DNA of 64,000 nucleotides, taken from the NCBI RefSeq assembly GCF_009932725.1, contig NZ_BLJU01000003.1:310001-374000 (forward strand), written 5' to 3'. The notes under the pieces are model-generated. The model saw only the letters and a program-made list of their open reading frames with translations. It made no database searches and was not told the origin of the DNA. Both the position numbers and the translations under genes were made by a program. This stretch comes from Pseudomonas yangonensis. GTDB taxonomy: Bacteria > Pseudomonadota > Gammaproteobacteria > Pseudomonadales > Pseudomonadaceae. Within the stretch, counting starts at the first letter, position 1; every line of letters begins with the position of its first letter. Of the stretch, positions 6,841 to 16,398 are shown one piece after another.

Positions 6841-9800
6841 TTAGCCTCCGCAGCGTACTGCGCGTATAGAATTTTTATTTAGCATAGTTCGCCCATTTCT
6901 CAATCCGGCGCGCTCATTTCTTAGCACCCCTGATACCGCTTTTTTGTAGTCAGCTTCTACCCATCCATTTTTCTCGCCGACTCGCGCTATAATATCCAAC
7001 TGCTGCCGGACACTCTTGTTGTACCCGGGGTGAGACCCTTTATGGATGGTCCTAGTGGGATGTGCAGTCTCATTAGTCGGCAAATAAATAATATTGCGAT
7101 TACTATGCATTTTGAAATCTGCATTTTTCAACGCTGGATGATTCTCTAAGGACTGCGGGATGATGTGATGTTTCTGGAACCCCTCCAGACTTTTCATATT
7201 CTGGTAAGTCCACGTCTTCAGTCCCCACGGATCCACCCACCCAAACGGCTCCGGTGCGTACTGGAACAGGTTTATCCCACCCGCCAAGCCAATCGGGTCC
7301 GGACTGATAAACCTTCCGATATCCGGATCGTAGAACCTGAAGGTGTTGTAGTGCAGCCCGGTTTCGCGGTCCAGGTACTGGCCCTGGAAGCGCAGGTTCT
7401 GCTCTTCGACAAAGAAGCTTTCCTGCTGTTCGGCCAGGGTGTTGCCCCAGACCTGGTAGCGGGCCTGCCAGATGCAGCGGCCGTCGTCTTCGGTGAGTTG
7501 CTGCGGTAACCCGTTCGGATCGGTGTGGTAGTAGCGCAGGCGGGCGTGTTCGCCCTGGCCGTCGACGCGGGCCAGCGGGTCGTAGCTGCCTTCGTCGTAG
7601 AGGTAGAGGCTGTGCCGGCCGTTGCGGGTTTCGCTGAGCAGGCGCATGCCGTCCCAGGTGAAGTCGGTCTGGCCGAGCAGCACGCCGTGGGCATCGTAGT
7701 GGCTTTTGCCGATACGCCGACCAAGCGGATCGTAGTGCATGACCACGCGGCTGCCGTCATTGTTGGTGACTTCCCGCACGCGGTGTTCGGCGTCATAGCT
7801 CAGGCGCTGCACCTGGTGACGGCCGCTGCGCTTTTCCACCAAGCGGCCGAAGGCGTCGTAGCGGTAGCGCTTGTCCTGGTAAGTCAGCAGCTTGTTATGG
7901 CGCACCCAGCCGCTGCTGGCGGCGTCGCCACCGACCGGGTGCAGCAGGTTGGCAGCGGCGTCGTAGCTGTAGGTTTCCAGATTGCCGCGAATCAGGTCCT
8001 GGCTGGCGATAATGCGTCCGCTGGCATCGTAGTGCAGCTGCTGCTTCTGTTCGCGCTGGCTGGCCGGGTCGCGGTCGAGGCGGCCGATCAGGTTGTCGCT
8101 GGGATCAAAGGCATAGCGCCGCTCGGCTTCGGCCGGCAGCTGCACGGGTTGCTCCAGGCGCCGACGCAGGCGTGCGGTGAGGCGTCCGGTTCGGTCGTAC
8201 TGGCTGCGGGTAACGAGCTGCCCCTGGGTGCGCAGCACCTCGCGATGCAGGCGGTCGCGCTCGAAGCGGCTGACCAGCTGATCATCCAGGTGGAGCAACT
8301 GCAAGTGGCCGCTGCCGTAGTACAGGCGGCGGATACGGCGCTGGTCAGGCAGTTGCGTTTCCAGCAGGTTGCCGAGCTCATCGTAGGCATGCTGCAGGGC
8401 GCCAGCGGCGCTCTGCTCGCTGAGCAACTGGCCAAGGGCGTCGTAGGCGAAGGCCAGTGACTGCACCTGACCGTCAGCCGCAGTGAAGTCGACCCCCGTC
8501 AGGCGATCGAGCGGGTCATAGCTGTATTCGGTGCGACCGTCATCGGTGTGCTTGGCGATCATCCGGCCAGCGGCATCGCGCTCGAAGCGGTGGATGATCG
8601 GCGCCGGCGGCGTCTCCGGGACGCTACCCAGGCCCGTGCCGTGTGGGGCTGGGGTATAGGCCAGGCCGATGAGGTTGCCCTGCGGGTCATAGCGATAATG
8701 GCGGGCACTGTCGTCTAGGTCATGCTGGGCGGTGAGACGGTCGAGCACGTCCCAGGTGAAGCGGTAGCGTTCGTCGTTCTCGTTGCTCAGGGCGAGCAGG
8801 CGACCATAGGCGTCGTATTCGAAGCCGACGCTGCGGCCCAGGGCATCGATGCGCTGACGTACCTGGCCACGGCGGTCATAGCGATAGCGCACGGGCTTGC
8901 CGGCAGGATCGAGGTAGGCGCTGAGCTGGCCGATGGCGTCGCGTTGAAACTCCTCGCAGCGGCCGTCGGCGAGTTGCGTCTGCAGCAGGCGTCCCTGGCT
9001 ATCGTAGTGGTAACGGGTGATCTCGCCGAGGGCATCGGTGATCTGCACCAGGTTGCCGCGCTCGTCGTAGGCGAAGCGCGTCGGGTAGCCGGAACAGTCG
9101 ACCTGCTCGGTGAGCTGGCCGAGGTCGTTCCAGCGCAGGGTCTTGCGCTTGCCGCTGGCGTCGATGATCTCCACCGGCAGTCCGCTGGTGTCGTAGCGGT
9201 AGCGGGTGACATGGCCTAGCGGGTCGATCTCGGCGATGCAGTTGCCGCGCTTGTCGTAGCGGTACTGCCAGGCATTGCCGGCGGCGTCGGTCTCGGCTTC
9301 CGGCAGCGACCAGTGGCCAAGCCACTGGGTGAAGTCGCGACGCCCCAGCGGGTCGAGGGTTTCGCAAAGGTTGCCGGATTCATCATAGGCGAATTGCCAA
9401 CGCGCGCCGTCCGGAGCGACGGCGGCGAGCAGCTGGCGCTCGTCGTTCCATTCGAACAACCAGAGCTGGCCGAGGGCGTCGCGATAGCGGGTGATCTGGT
9501 ACTGGCTGTTCCAGTGGCGTTCGCTGGTGCGACCAAGGCCGTCGATGACCCGGGTGATGCCCGCATCCAGATCGTAATGCAGATGGTATTCGTCGCCGTC
9601 GTCGGTCCAGTGCCGTGTCACCCGCCATTCGCGGCCATCGGCACCCTGAAACTCGCCCCACTCGTAAAAGCAGCGCAGACCGGTGGGACGCTGGTGCTCG
9701 ATCAGACGACGGCCGCTGTCGTAGACGAAGCGACGCAGCAGTTGGCCCTTGTCGTCGCGGACTTCGCTGAGATCGCCCTGTGCGTCATAGGCGTAGGCGA

Positions 9801-11292
9801 CCAGCACCTCGCGCCGCTGATCGGCGAACAGGCGCTCGACCCGGCCAAGGCGCTGCGGGTGGCGGGCGTCGGCAATCAGTTCGATGCACAGCTGGTAATA
9901 GCCATCGCGCACGGCACGCAGCCGGCCAGCGGCGTCGTATTCGAGCAGCAGGCGGTTGTCGTTGCGATCACCCAGCTTGCTCAGGCGCAGACGGTCAGGT
10001 GACTCGGGCAACGGCTCGAACAGGCGGTAGAGGCCATCGACGCTTTCCACCAGCAGCGCGCCGCCTTCATCGCGGCGGAAGTTCAGGCCTTCACCCGGGC
10101 TGTAGCAGGCATCGCCCGGTGGCAGGCTGCCGATCTCGATGGGGCGGCCCTGCTCGTCGATATAGGTCAGCGCTTCGCCGCCCTCCGGATGGACGTGCAC
10201 CTGCACGGCGATCTCGAACGGCAGGCTCCAGCCAGCCCCCAGCAAACCGTCACGGCGCTCGTCACGGCTGCTGTAGAAGCGCTGCCACTCGATGGGCATC
10301 AGCCCCGGCAGGACGAAGTCGAGGTCGTCGTCTTCACCGAGCACCTTGGCCCCGGTGCTGGCGTGCACCGGATTGGGTGCACCGCTGCTGGCCGAGCCGA
10401 GAGCGTTGGCGATGGAGTTGGTGGCATAGGCGGTCGCACCGCCCATGGCCATGTTGCCGGCGAAACCGGCGACCAGGCAGGGCAGCTTGCTGCACAGCTT
10501 GCGCGGGTTGCCACGTAGCGCCATGAGCACAGTTAGGGCCAGGCCGATGCCGGGGGTCTTGCCGCTGCGAATCGGCTGCACCACCACGGCGTCACCACCG
10601 ATGCGCACGTTCGGCGAAATGTTGCCGCTTTCCACCACCGTGGCTTCGCAGGTGCTGCGATCACCGCTGCGCACTGCCGGCTGGCCTTCGATGCTGACCT
10701 TGATCGAGCCTTCGGCCAGCAGCTGCACCGGCATCGGCGGGTGCTTCTTGCACTCGATGGAATCCAGCGGGCAGGGGATGACGCCAGGTGCCGGCTGGGC
10801 AACCGTCGGCTGCCACATCTCACTGAAGAAGCTCTTGGCCATGTCGAGGAAGCTCGGCTCAGGCTCCTCGGCGGATGGTGCCTGCTCCAGCTCGGTGCCT
10901 GCCGGCGCAGCGGCGCTGCCCAACTTGCCAGCGGCGCGCGCGGAAGGCAGGCCGTTGGTTTTGGTCTTGTTGGCGCCGGTGAGGATCTTGGCCTGGACAT
11001 TGGGCGGGGAGATGGCGTTGCCCAGGCCTTCGCAGAGGGTCGTGAGACCCTTGTCCCAGCCGGTTTTGTTCATGCCGACCCCCACGGCGATCCCCACTAC
11101 TGCGGCGAGAACAAATCCACCGAGACCAAAGGTGAGGACGGTCAGGCCGGTGGCGGCGACCACCGCAGCACAGGCCACGGCGGTGATGGCGGCATAGGCA
11201 GCCACTTCCAGCACGCCGCCGACGATGTCGGCGAGCAATGTGGTGTGCAGCAGATCGTCGCCGAGCCGGGCGGCCCAGAGCGCATCAGACAT
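6841..11292 (-). CDS. rhs: Rhs-family T6SS effector: prePAAR, TM, PAAR, Rhs cage, AHH nuclease tip
   Basis: 1483 residues. Order: a prePAAR motif AARLGDDLLH at residues 7-16; a hydrophobic region (about 28-72); a PAAR domain (about 170-240); a second hydrophobic region (about 245-300); then Rhs/YD repeats from about residue 320. The Rhs core ends with DPIGLAGG and the self-cleavage signature DPWGL. The remaining ~125 residues (DNA 6841-7218) are AT-rich and carry KHHIIP, NRNIIYLP and HKGSHPGYN, the pattern of AHH-type HNH/EndoVII nucleases. It follows vgrG and an Eag chaperone, so it is probably delivered on the VgrG spike, with the Eag protein shielding the hydrophobic segments. Expected activity is DNA or RNA cleavage in target cells. 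Confidence 0.9.
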   Translation of the reverse strand: MSDALWAARLGDDLLHTTLLADIVGGVLEVAAYAAITAVACAAVVAATGLTVLTFGLGGFVLAAVVGIAVGVGMNKTGWDKGLTTLCEGLGNAISPPNVQAKILTGANKTKTNGLPSARAAGKLGSAAAPAGTELEQAPSAEEPEPSFLDMAKSFFSEMWQPTVAQPAPGVIPCPLDSIECKKHPPMPVQLLAEGSIKVSIEGQPAVRSGDRSTCEATVVESGNISPNVRIGGDAVVVQPIRSGKTPGIGLALTVLMALRGNPRKLCSKLPCLVAGFAGNMAMGGATAYATNSIANALGSASSGAPNPVHASTGAKVLGEDDDLDFVLPGLMPIEWQRFYSSRDERRDGLLGAGWSLPFEIAVQVHVHPEGGEALTYIDEQGRPIEIGSLPPGDACYSPGEGLNFRRDEGGALLVESVDGLYRLFEPLPESPDRLRLSKLGDRNDNRLLLEYDAAGRLRAVRDGYYQLCIELIADARHPQRLGRVERLFADQRREVLVAYAYDAQGDLSEVRDDKGQLLRRFVYDSGRRLIEHQRPTGLRCFYEWGEFQGADGREWRVTRHWTDDGDEYHLHYDLDAGITRVIDGLGRTSERHWNSQYQITRYRDALGQLWLFEWNDERQLLAAVAPDGARWQFAYDESGNLCETLDPLGRRDFTQWLGHWSLPEAETDAAGNAWQYRYDKRGNCIAEIDPLGHVTRYRYDTSGLPVEIIDASGKRKTLRWNDLGQLTEQVDCSGYPTRFAYDERGNLVQITDALGEITRYHYDSQGRLLQTQLADGRCEEFQRDAIGQLSAYLDPAGKPVRYRYDRRGQVRQRIDALGRSVGFEYDAYGRLLALSNENDERYRFTWDVLDRLTAQHDLDDSARHYRYDPQGNLIGLAYTPAPHGTGLGSVPETPPAPIIHRFERDAAGRMIAKHTDDGRTEYSYDPLDRLTGVDFTAADGQVQSLAFAYDALGQLLSEQSAAGALQHAYDELGNLLETQLPDQRRIRRLYYGSGHLQLLHLDDQLVSRFERDRLHREVLRTQGQLVTRSQYDRTGRLTARLRRRLEQPVQLPAEAERRYAFDPSDNLIGRLDRDPASQREQKQQLHYDASGRIIASQDLIRGNLETYSYDAAANLLHPVGGDAASSGWVRHNKLLTYQDKRYRYDAFGRLVEKRSGRHQVQRLSYDAEHRVREVTNNDGSRVVMHYDPLGRRIGKSHYDAHGVLLGQTDFTWDGMRLLSETRNGRHSLYLYDEGSYDPLARVDGQGEHARLRYYHTDPNGLPQQLTEDDGRCIWQARYQVWGNTLAEQQESFFVEEQNLRFQGQYLDRETGLHYNTFRFYDPDIGRFISPDPIGLAGGINLFQYAPEPFGWVDPWGLKTWTYQNMKSLEGFQKHHIIPQSLENHPALKNADFKMHSNRNIIYLPTNETAHPTRTIHKGSHPGYNKSVRQQLDIIARVGEKNGWVEADYKKAVSGVLRNERAGLRNGRTMLNKNSIRAVRCGG

Positions 11293-11298
11293 CGCAGG

Positions 11299-11727
11299 TC
11301 ATCCGTTGAGGCTGAGGCTGTGCTTGATCTGCGCCCAGTGCGCGGCGTCGGCATCATCGAGCGGCGTCGGTTTGACGTAGCTGAGGGCGAGCAGGCGCCG
11401 ACCATCGGCCAGCAACACGCCGAGCTGGAACTGGTAGACCTGCTCCGGCCCCTTGCTGAACTGGCTGCGCAGCTCGACGCCGACGATGGTCTGCGCCGGG
11501 CCAACCTGGACATCCTGCACGGCGCTGCAACGCAGATCCTTGACCTGTTTAGCGAGCTTGGCGACCTGGGCTTCGAAGTGGCTGCGCAGGGTTTCACCGT
11601 CGCCCAATGCACCACGGGTGATCACCAGTGAGGTACCGAGGTCATTGAGGCGCAGGATGTTGATGCTGCTGTCCTGCAGGTCCTTGCCGGGCAGTTTCAG
11701 GCTCAGTTCTTGAGTGGTGTAGCTCAT
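11299..11727 (-). CDS. Eag-type T6SS effector chaperone (DUF1795/DcrB-related)
   Basis: 142 residues, ATG overlapping the vgrG stop (TGATG). Length and pattern fit the DUF1795 Eag family: a beta-rich start with SLKLPGKDLQDSSINILRL, then a helical segment LRSHFEAQVAKLAKQ, then strands ending RRLLALSYVKP and a C-terminal helix. Eag chaperones bind the N-terminal transmembrane segments of prePAAR effectors and help load them on VgrG. It sits between vgrG and the prePAAR rhs gene, the canonical place. The rhs product has two hydrophobic regions but only one Eag gene is present. Confidence 0.85.
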   Translation of the reverse strand: MSYTTQELSLKLPGKDLQDSSINILRLNDLGTSLVITRGALGDGETLRSHFEAQVAKLAKQVKDLRCSAVQDVQVGPAQTIVGVELRSQFSKGPEQVYQFQLGVLLADGRRLLALSYVKPTPLDDADAAHWAQIKHSLSLNG

Positions 11728-13667
11728 CAGACGTTTCCTTTGTCTTGCCCGAACATAGATTTGACGGCTGCATCGATGCTGCCCTGATCACCCTGACCAT
11801 CGGGGGTGGCGCCAGGGCCGCCGCCGATGTTCAGGTTGAGCACGCCGCCGGTGTTGAATTCAGCGTCGCCGCTGGCGTGGAAGTTGATCGCCACGCCGCT
11901 GAGGTTGATCTGGCCGCTGGCGTTGAGTTCGAGAATGCTCTTGCCGCAGACCAGGCGCAGGTTCTGGCCGACCTCGATGAGGTAGCTCTGGCTGATGCTG
12001 TCGGTCTTGGTCGAGCCCACCAGCAGCACGTCATCGAGCTTCACCGCACGCAGGCGGTTGTTGCCGATGGTGACGGTCTCGTTCATGCCGATGCTCTTGA
12101 CCCGGTTGTTGCCCACCGAGAGGGTTTCATCCACCTCGACGACGATGTCCTGGTTGCGCTCGGCGTGGATGTACAGCTGCTCGGCGCCCTTCTTGTCCTC
12201 CATGCGGATTTCGTTGAAGTTGGCCGGCGTGCCGCCCTTGCTGGATCGGCTCTTGATGCCGCTCTGGGTAGCGTTGGCGGGCAGGTCGTAGGGCACGGTC
12301 TGTTCGGCGTTGTAGACGCGGCCGGTGATGATCGGCTGGTCCGGATCACCCTCCAGGAAGCTGACGATGACCTCCTGGCCGATGCGTGGAATCTGGATCG
12401 CGCCCCAGTTCTTGCCGGCCCAGTTCTGCGAGACGCGAATCCAGCAGGAGCTGTTCTCGTTGGACTGGTCGTGGCGATCCCAGTGGAAGTGCACCTTGAC
12501 CCGGCCGTACTGGTCGGTCCAGATTTCCTCGCCGGCGGGGCCGACCACCACGGCGGTCTGCGGCCCCTGTACCATTGGTTTGGGCGTGCCGCACAGCGGG
12601 CGGAAAGTCTGCTGGGCGTCGGTGCAGGTGAGTTGGCACTCGAACTGGCCACCGCCGCCACTGCCACTCTCCAGGGACTCCTGCAGGACGTGATAACGCG
12701 CGCAGACCACCAGATATTCACGGTTCTGGTCGGCGCGACCGAAGCCGGTGAGGCTGAACAGGTTGCCCGAGGCGATGCCGCGCACGCTGCCGCCGAGCTC
12801 GACGCGCTCGTGCAGACTCTGCAGCGCCTCGATGCGATTGCGCGCGTACTGCTCGCCGTCACTGCTCTGCACGTAGGCGCCCGGGTAGTCGTACAGCGGA
12901 TAGTCGCCGGCACTGTGCGGGCGCGGCATGACCGAGCGCACATCGATGCGCGCGCTGGGGCGCTGGAAGTCGTAGTCGTTGAGTTCCATCGAACCCGGCT
13001 GCACATGCTGGGCCAGCTGCCAGTCGTTGATGTGGTCGCGCTCGCGGTGCTGACCGTCCGGCGGGTAGTAGGGCACGCTGGCGTAACCGGGGGCTGGCAC
13101 GTGGGCGCCGTAGGCATCGGCCAGCACCAGCACGTGGCGATCGGCCTCGTGGCGGAAGTAGTAGTAGATGCCCTCCTTCTCCATCAGCCGGCTGACGAAA
13201 TCGAAGCTGGTTTCGCGGTACTGCACGCAGTACTCCCACTCGCGGTACGGGCGGCTCAGCGCGTCTTCGAAATCGGAGAACCCCAGGTCGCGGAACACCT
13301 GCTTGATGATCTGCGGCACGCTCATGTGCTGGAAGATGCGGCAGTCGGAAGTGCGGCTGAGCAGCCATAGCCAGGGCCGCAGGGTGACCCGATAAGCCGC
13401 GAACTGGCCGCGGTCGACGCTCTGCCCGCAGGCGGCGACGATGCCGTGGAAATGCCGGTCGCCGCCGCCATGCTGTTGCACGGAGAGCGTCAGCGGCTTG
13501 CCGAGCAACTGGTTGAGATCGAGGTTGGCATCGTGGGACACCAGTTGCAGCTCGTACTCGAACAGACGGCCCAGCTCGTCGCTGCCGTGCATCGAGCGCA
13601 ACAGCAGAACGTCCGGCCCGAGCGGGCTGGTGATGCGGGCAAAGCGGGAAGATTGGGCGAAGAACAT
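11727..13667 (-). CDS. vgrG: T6SS spike protein VgrG (TssI)
   Basis: 646 residues. The N-terminal gp27-like region begins with SRFARITSPLGPDVLLLRSMHG and has the conserved ETSFDFVSRLMEKEGIYYYF. The gp5-like OB region has GRVKVHFHWDR, SCWIRVSQNWAGKNWGAIQIPRIGQEV and FLEGDPDQPIITGRVYN. The C-terminal part is a repetitive beta-helix (VGNNRVKSIGMNETVTIGNNR). There is no extended C-terminal toxin domain; the protein ends in a short polar tail. It is separated from clpV by 58 bases and followed by eag and rhs, so it forms the spike unit for the Rhs effector. Confidence 0.95.
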   Translation of the reverse strand: MFFAQSSRFARITSPLGPDVLLLRSMHGSDELGRLFEYELQLVSHDANLDLNQLLGKPLTLSVQQHGGGDRHFHGIVAACGQSVDRGQFAAYRVTLRPWLWLLSRTSDCRIFQHMSVPQIIKQVFRDLGFSDFEDALSRPYREWEYCVQYRETSFDFVSRLMEKEGIYYYFRHEADRHVLVLADAYGAHVPAPGYASVPYYPPDGQHRERDHINDWQLAQHVQPGSMELNDYDFQRPSARIDVRSVMPRPHSAGDYPLYDYPGAYVQSSDGEQYARNRIEALQSLHERVELGGSVRGIASGNLFSLTGFGRADQNREYLVVCARYHVLQESLESGSGGGGQFECQLTCTDAQQTFRPLCGTPKPMVQGPQTAVVVGPAGEEIWTDQYGRVKVHFHWDRHDQSNENSSCWIRVSQNWAGKNWGAIQIPRIGQEVIVSFLEGDPDQPIITGRVYNAEQTVPYDLPANATQSGIKSRSSKGGTPANFNEIRMEDKKGAEQLYIHAERNQDIVVEVDETLSVGNNRVKSIGMNETVTIGNNRLRAVKLDDVLLVGSTKTDSISQSYLIEVGQNLRLVCGKSILELNASGQINLSGVAINFHASGDAEFNTGGVLNLNIGGGPGATPDGQGDQGSIDAAVKSMFGQDKGNV

Positions 13668-13725
13668 AGGTCGGGGTTCCGGCCTGCCATGGCGCGGGCC
13701 GGCGCTAGCCGACCTGCGCTCGGGC

Positions 13726-16398
13726 TCAGGCGTTGTCGGCGAAGCTGTAGTTCAGGTCGTTGTCGGCCACACTGACGCGCACACCAGCCAGCGGCTTGCC
13801 TTCCATCATGCGGGTAAGGAACTCGCGGCTCATGTCCGGCAGCATGCCGTTGGTGAGAATGGCGTCGATCTGCCGGCCGCCACTCTCGCTCTCGGTGCAG
13901 CGCGAAACCACCAGGTCGACCACCGCCTCGTCGTAGTCGAAAGGCACCTTGTGGGTGCTTTCGATGCGCTTCTTGATGCGCCCCAGCTGCAGGCGGGTGA
14001 TGGCCTTGAGCATGGCGTCGCTGAGCGGGTAATAGGGGATGGTTACCAGACGGCCGAGCAGCGCCGGCGGGAAGATCTCCAGCAACGGCTGCCGCAGGTC
14101 GCGGGCGATGCTTTCCGGGTCGGGCAGCTTGTCCGGGTCCTGGCACAGGCGCGCCACCTGTTCGGTGCCGGCGTTGGTGGTGAGCAGGATCAGGGTGTTC
14201 TTGAAGTCGATCAGGCGCCCTTCGCCGTCTTCCATCACGCCCTTGTCGAACACCTGGAAGAAAATCTCGTGCACGTCCGGGTGGGCCTTTTCCACCTCGT
14301 CGAGCAGCACCACGCTGTACGGCCGGCGGCGAACCGCCTCGGTCAGCACGCCACCTTCGCCGTAGCCGACGTAGCCGGGCGGCGCACCCTTGAGGGTGGA
14401 GACGGTGTGCGCTTCCTGGAATTCGCTCATGTTGATGGTAATCAGGTTCTGCTCACCGCCATACAGCGCCTCGGCCAGCGCCAGCGCGGTTTCGGTCTTG
14501 CCGACGCCGGAGGTGCCGGCGAGCATGAACACGCCGATCGGCTTGTTGGGGTTGTCGAGGCCGGCGCGGGAGGTCTGGATGCGCTTGGCGATCATCTTCA
14601 GCGCGTGATCCTGGCCGATGATGCGCTTGCCCAGCAGGCTGTCGAGGTTGAGCACGGTCTCGACCTCGTTGCGCGCCATGCGCCCGACCGGGATGCCGGT
14701 CCAGTCCGCCACCACCGAGGCCACCGCCTGGTAGTCGACGGTCGGCAGGATCAGCGGGGCTTCGCCCTGCAGCTGGCTCAGGCGCTGCTGCAATTCGACC
14801 AGCCGCGCGCGCAGGGCCTGGTGATCGGTGCCGCTGTCCTGATCGACCACACCGGCGCTTTCGCGCAGGCTGGCGCGGGTGGCCAGCAGTTCGTCGACCA
14901 GCTGCTTCTCTTCGGCCCAGCGGCTTTCCAGCTCGGTCAGGCGCTCGCGTTCGGTGGCCAGCAGGCTCTCGCTGTTGGCCTGACGCAGGCTGACGTCGAT
15001 GCCGATGGCGTGCTCGCGGGCGATGATCTGCAGCTCGGTTTCCAGCGCTTCGATGCGCCGGCGGCTGTCGTCCACCTCGGCCGGTACGGCATGCAGGCTG
15101 ATGGCCACGCGGGCGCAGGCGGTGTCGAGCAGGCTGACTGACTTGTCCGGCAGCTGGCGCGCCGGGATGTAGCGGTGCGAGAGCTTGACTGCGGCGTCCA
15201 GGGCTTCGTCGAGAATCTGCACCTGATGGTGCTTCTCCATGGTCGAGGCCACGCCGCGCATCATCAGCAGCGCCTTGTCCTCGGACGGCTCGGGCACCTG
15301 CACCACCTGGAAGCGGCGGGTCAGCGCCGGGTCCTTCTCGATGTGCTTCTTGTACTCGGCCCAGGTGGTGGCGGCCACGGTACGCAGGCTGCCACGCGCC
15401 AGCGCCGGCTTGAGCAGGTTGGCCGCGTCGCCGGTACCGGCCGCGCCACCGGCGCCGACCAGGGTGTGGGCTTCGTCGATGAACAGGATGATCGGCTTGG
15501 GCGAGGCCTGCACATCTTCGATGACCTGGCGCAGGCGCTGCTCGAACTCGCCCTTCATGCTGGCGCCGGCCTGCAGCAGGCCAACATCCAGGCTGCGCAG
15601 CTCGACGTCCTTGAGCGAGGGCGGCACGTCACCGGCGGCGATGCGCAGGGCGAAGCCTTCGACCACGGCAGTCTTGCCGACACCGGCTTCACCGGTAAGG
15701 ATCGGGTTGTTCTGCCGGCGACGCATGAGGATATCGACCAGTTGGCGGATCTCTTCGTCGCGGCCGACGATGGGGTCGAGCTCACCCTTGCGCGCCTGCT
15801 CGGTGAGATCGATGGTGAAGCGCTTGAGCGCCTCCTGCTTGCCCATCGCCGCCGGTGCCATGGCACCACTGGCCTCACCCGGTGCGGCAGCGGCGAAGCC
15901 GTCGCTGGCGGCCAGGTTGTTCTCCGGCGAATCGCCGACGTACTCGTCGAAACGCTCGCTGAGGGTTTCCACCTTGATCTTGGCGAACTCGCCCGACAGG
16001 CCCAGCAGCACCTGGCGCAGGCTCGGCGTCTTGAGGATGCCGATGATCAGGTAGCCGGTGCGCACCTGGTGCTCGCCGAACATCAGGCTGCCGTAGACCC
16101 AGCCACGCTCGACCGCTTCCTCGACGTGCGAGGACAGGTCGGTGATCGAGGTCGAGCCGCGTGGCAGGCGGTCGAGTGCGTCGGTCAGGTCTCGCGCCAG
16201 GCGTGCCGGCTCCAGGCTGAACTGGCGGATGATGCGGTGCAGGTCGGAGTCCTGCAGCTGCAGGAGCTGGTGAAACCAGTGCGCCAGCTCGACGTAGGGG
16301 TTGCCACGCAGCTTGCAGAACACGGTGGCGGCCTCGATGGCCTTGTAGCCGACGCTGTTGAGCTTGCCGAACAGCGCGGTACGACTGATTTCACCCAT
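13726..16398 (-). CDS. clpV: T6SS sheath-recycling AAA+ ATPase ClpV (TssH)
   Basis: 890 residues. The start is the ATG at 16398 (MGEISRTALFGKL) behind an AAGGAG site; a longer frame exists but runs back into tssG. It has an N-terminal Clp-N domain, a first AAA+ module with GEAGVGKTA and DEAHTLVGAGG, a coiled-coil middle domain and a second AAA+ module with GTSGVGKTE. It disassembles contracted TssB/TssC sheaths. Its first 8 bases overlap the end of tssG. In this locus ClpV must work without an adjacent tagJ. Confidence 0.95.
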   Translation of the reverse strand: MGEISRTALFGKLNSVGYKAIEAATVFCKLRGNPYVELAHWFHQLLQLQDSDLHRIIRQFSLEPARLARDLTDALDRLPRGSTSITDLSSHVEEAVERGWVYGSLMFGEHQVRTGYLIIGILKTPSLRQVLLGLSGEFAKIKVETLSERFDEYVGDSPENNLAASDGFAAAAPGEASGAMAPAAMGKQEALKRFTIDLTEQARKGELDPIVGRDEEIRQLVDILMRRRQNNPILTGEAGVGKTAVVEGFALRIAAGDVPPSLKDVELRSLDVGLLQAGASMKGEFEQRLRQVIEDVQASPKPIILFIDEAHTLVGAGGAAGTGDAANLLKPALARGSLRTVAATTWAEYKKHIEKDPALTRRFQVVQVPEPSEDKALLMMRGVASTMEKHHQVQILDEALDAAVKLSHRYIPARQLPDKSVSLLDTACARVAISLHAVPAEVDDSRRRIEALETELQIIAREHAIGIDVSLRQANSESLLATERERLTELESRWAEEKQLVDELLATRASLRESAGVVDQDSGTDHQALRARLVELQQRLSQLQGEAPLILPTVDYQAVASVVADWTGIPVGRMARNEVETVLNLDSLLGKRIIGQDHALKMIAKRIQTSRAGLDNPNKPIGVFMLAGTSGVGKTETALALAEALYGGEQNLITINMSEFQEAHTVSTLKGAPPGYVGYGEGGVLTEAVRRRPYSVVLLDEVEKAHPDVHEIFFQVFDKGVMEDGEGRLIDFKNTLILLTTNAGTEQVARLCQDPDKLPDPESIARDLRQPLLEIFPPALLGRLVTIPYYPLSDAMLKAITRLQLGRIKKRIESTHKVPFDYDEAVVDLVVSRCTESESGGRQIDAILTNGMLPDMSREFLTRMMEGKPLAGVRVSVADNDLNYSFADNA

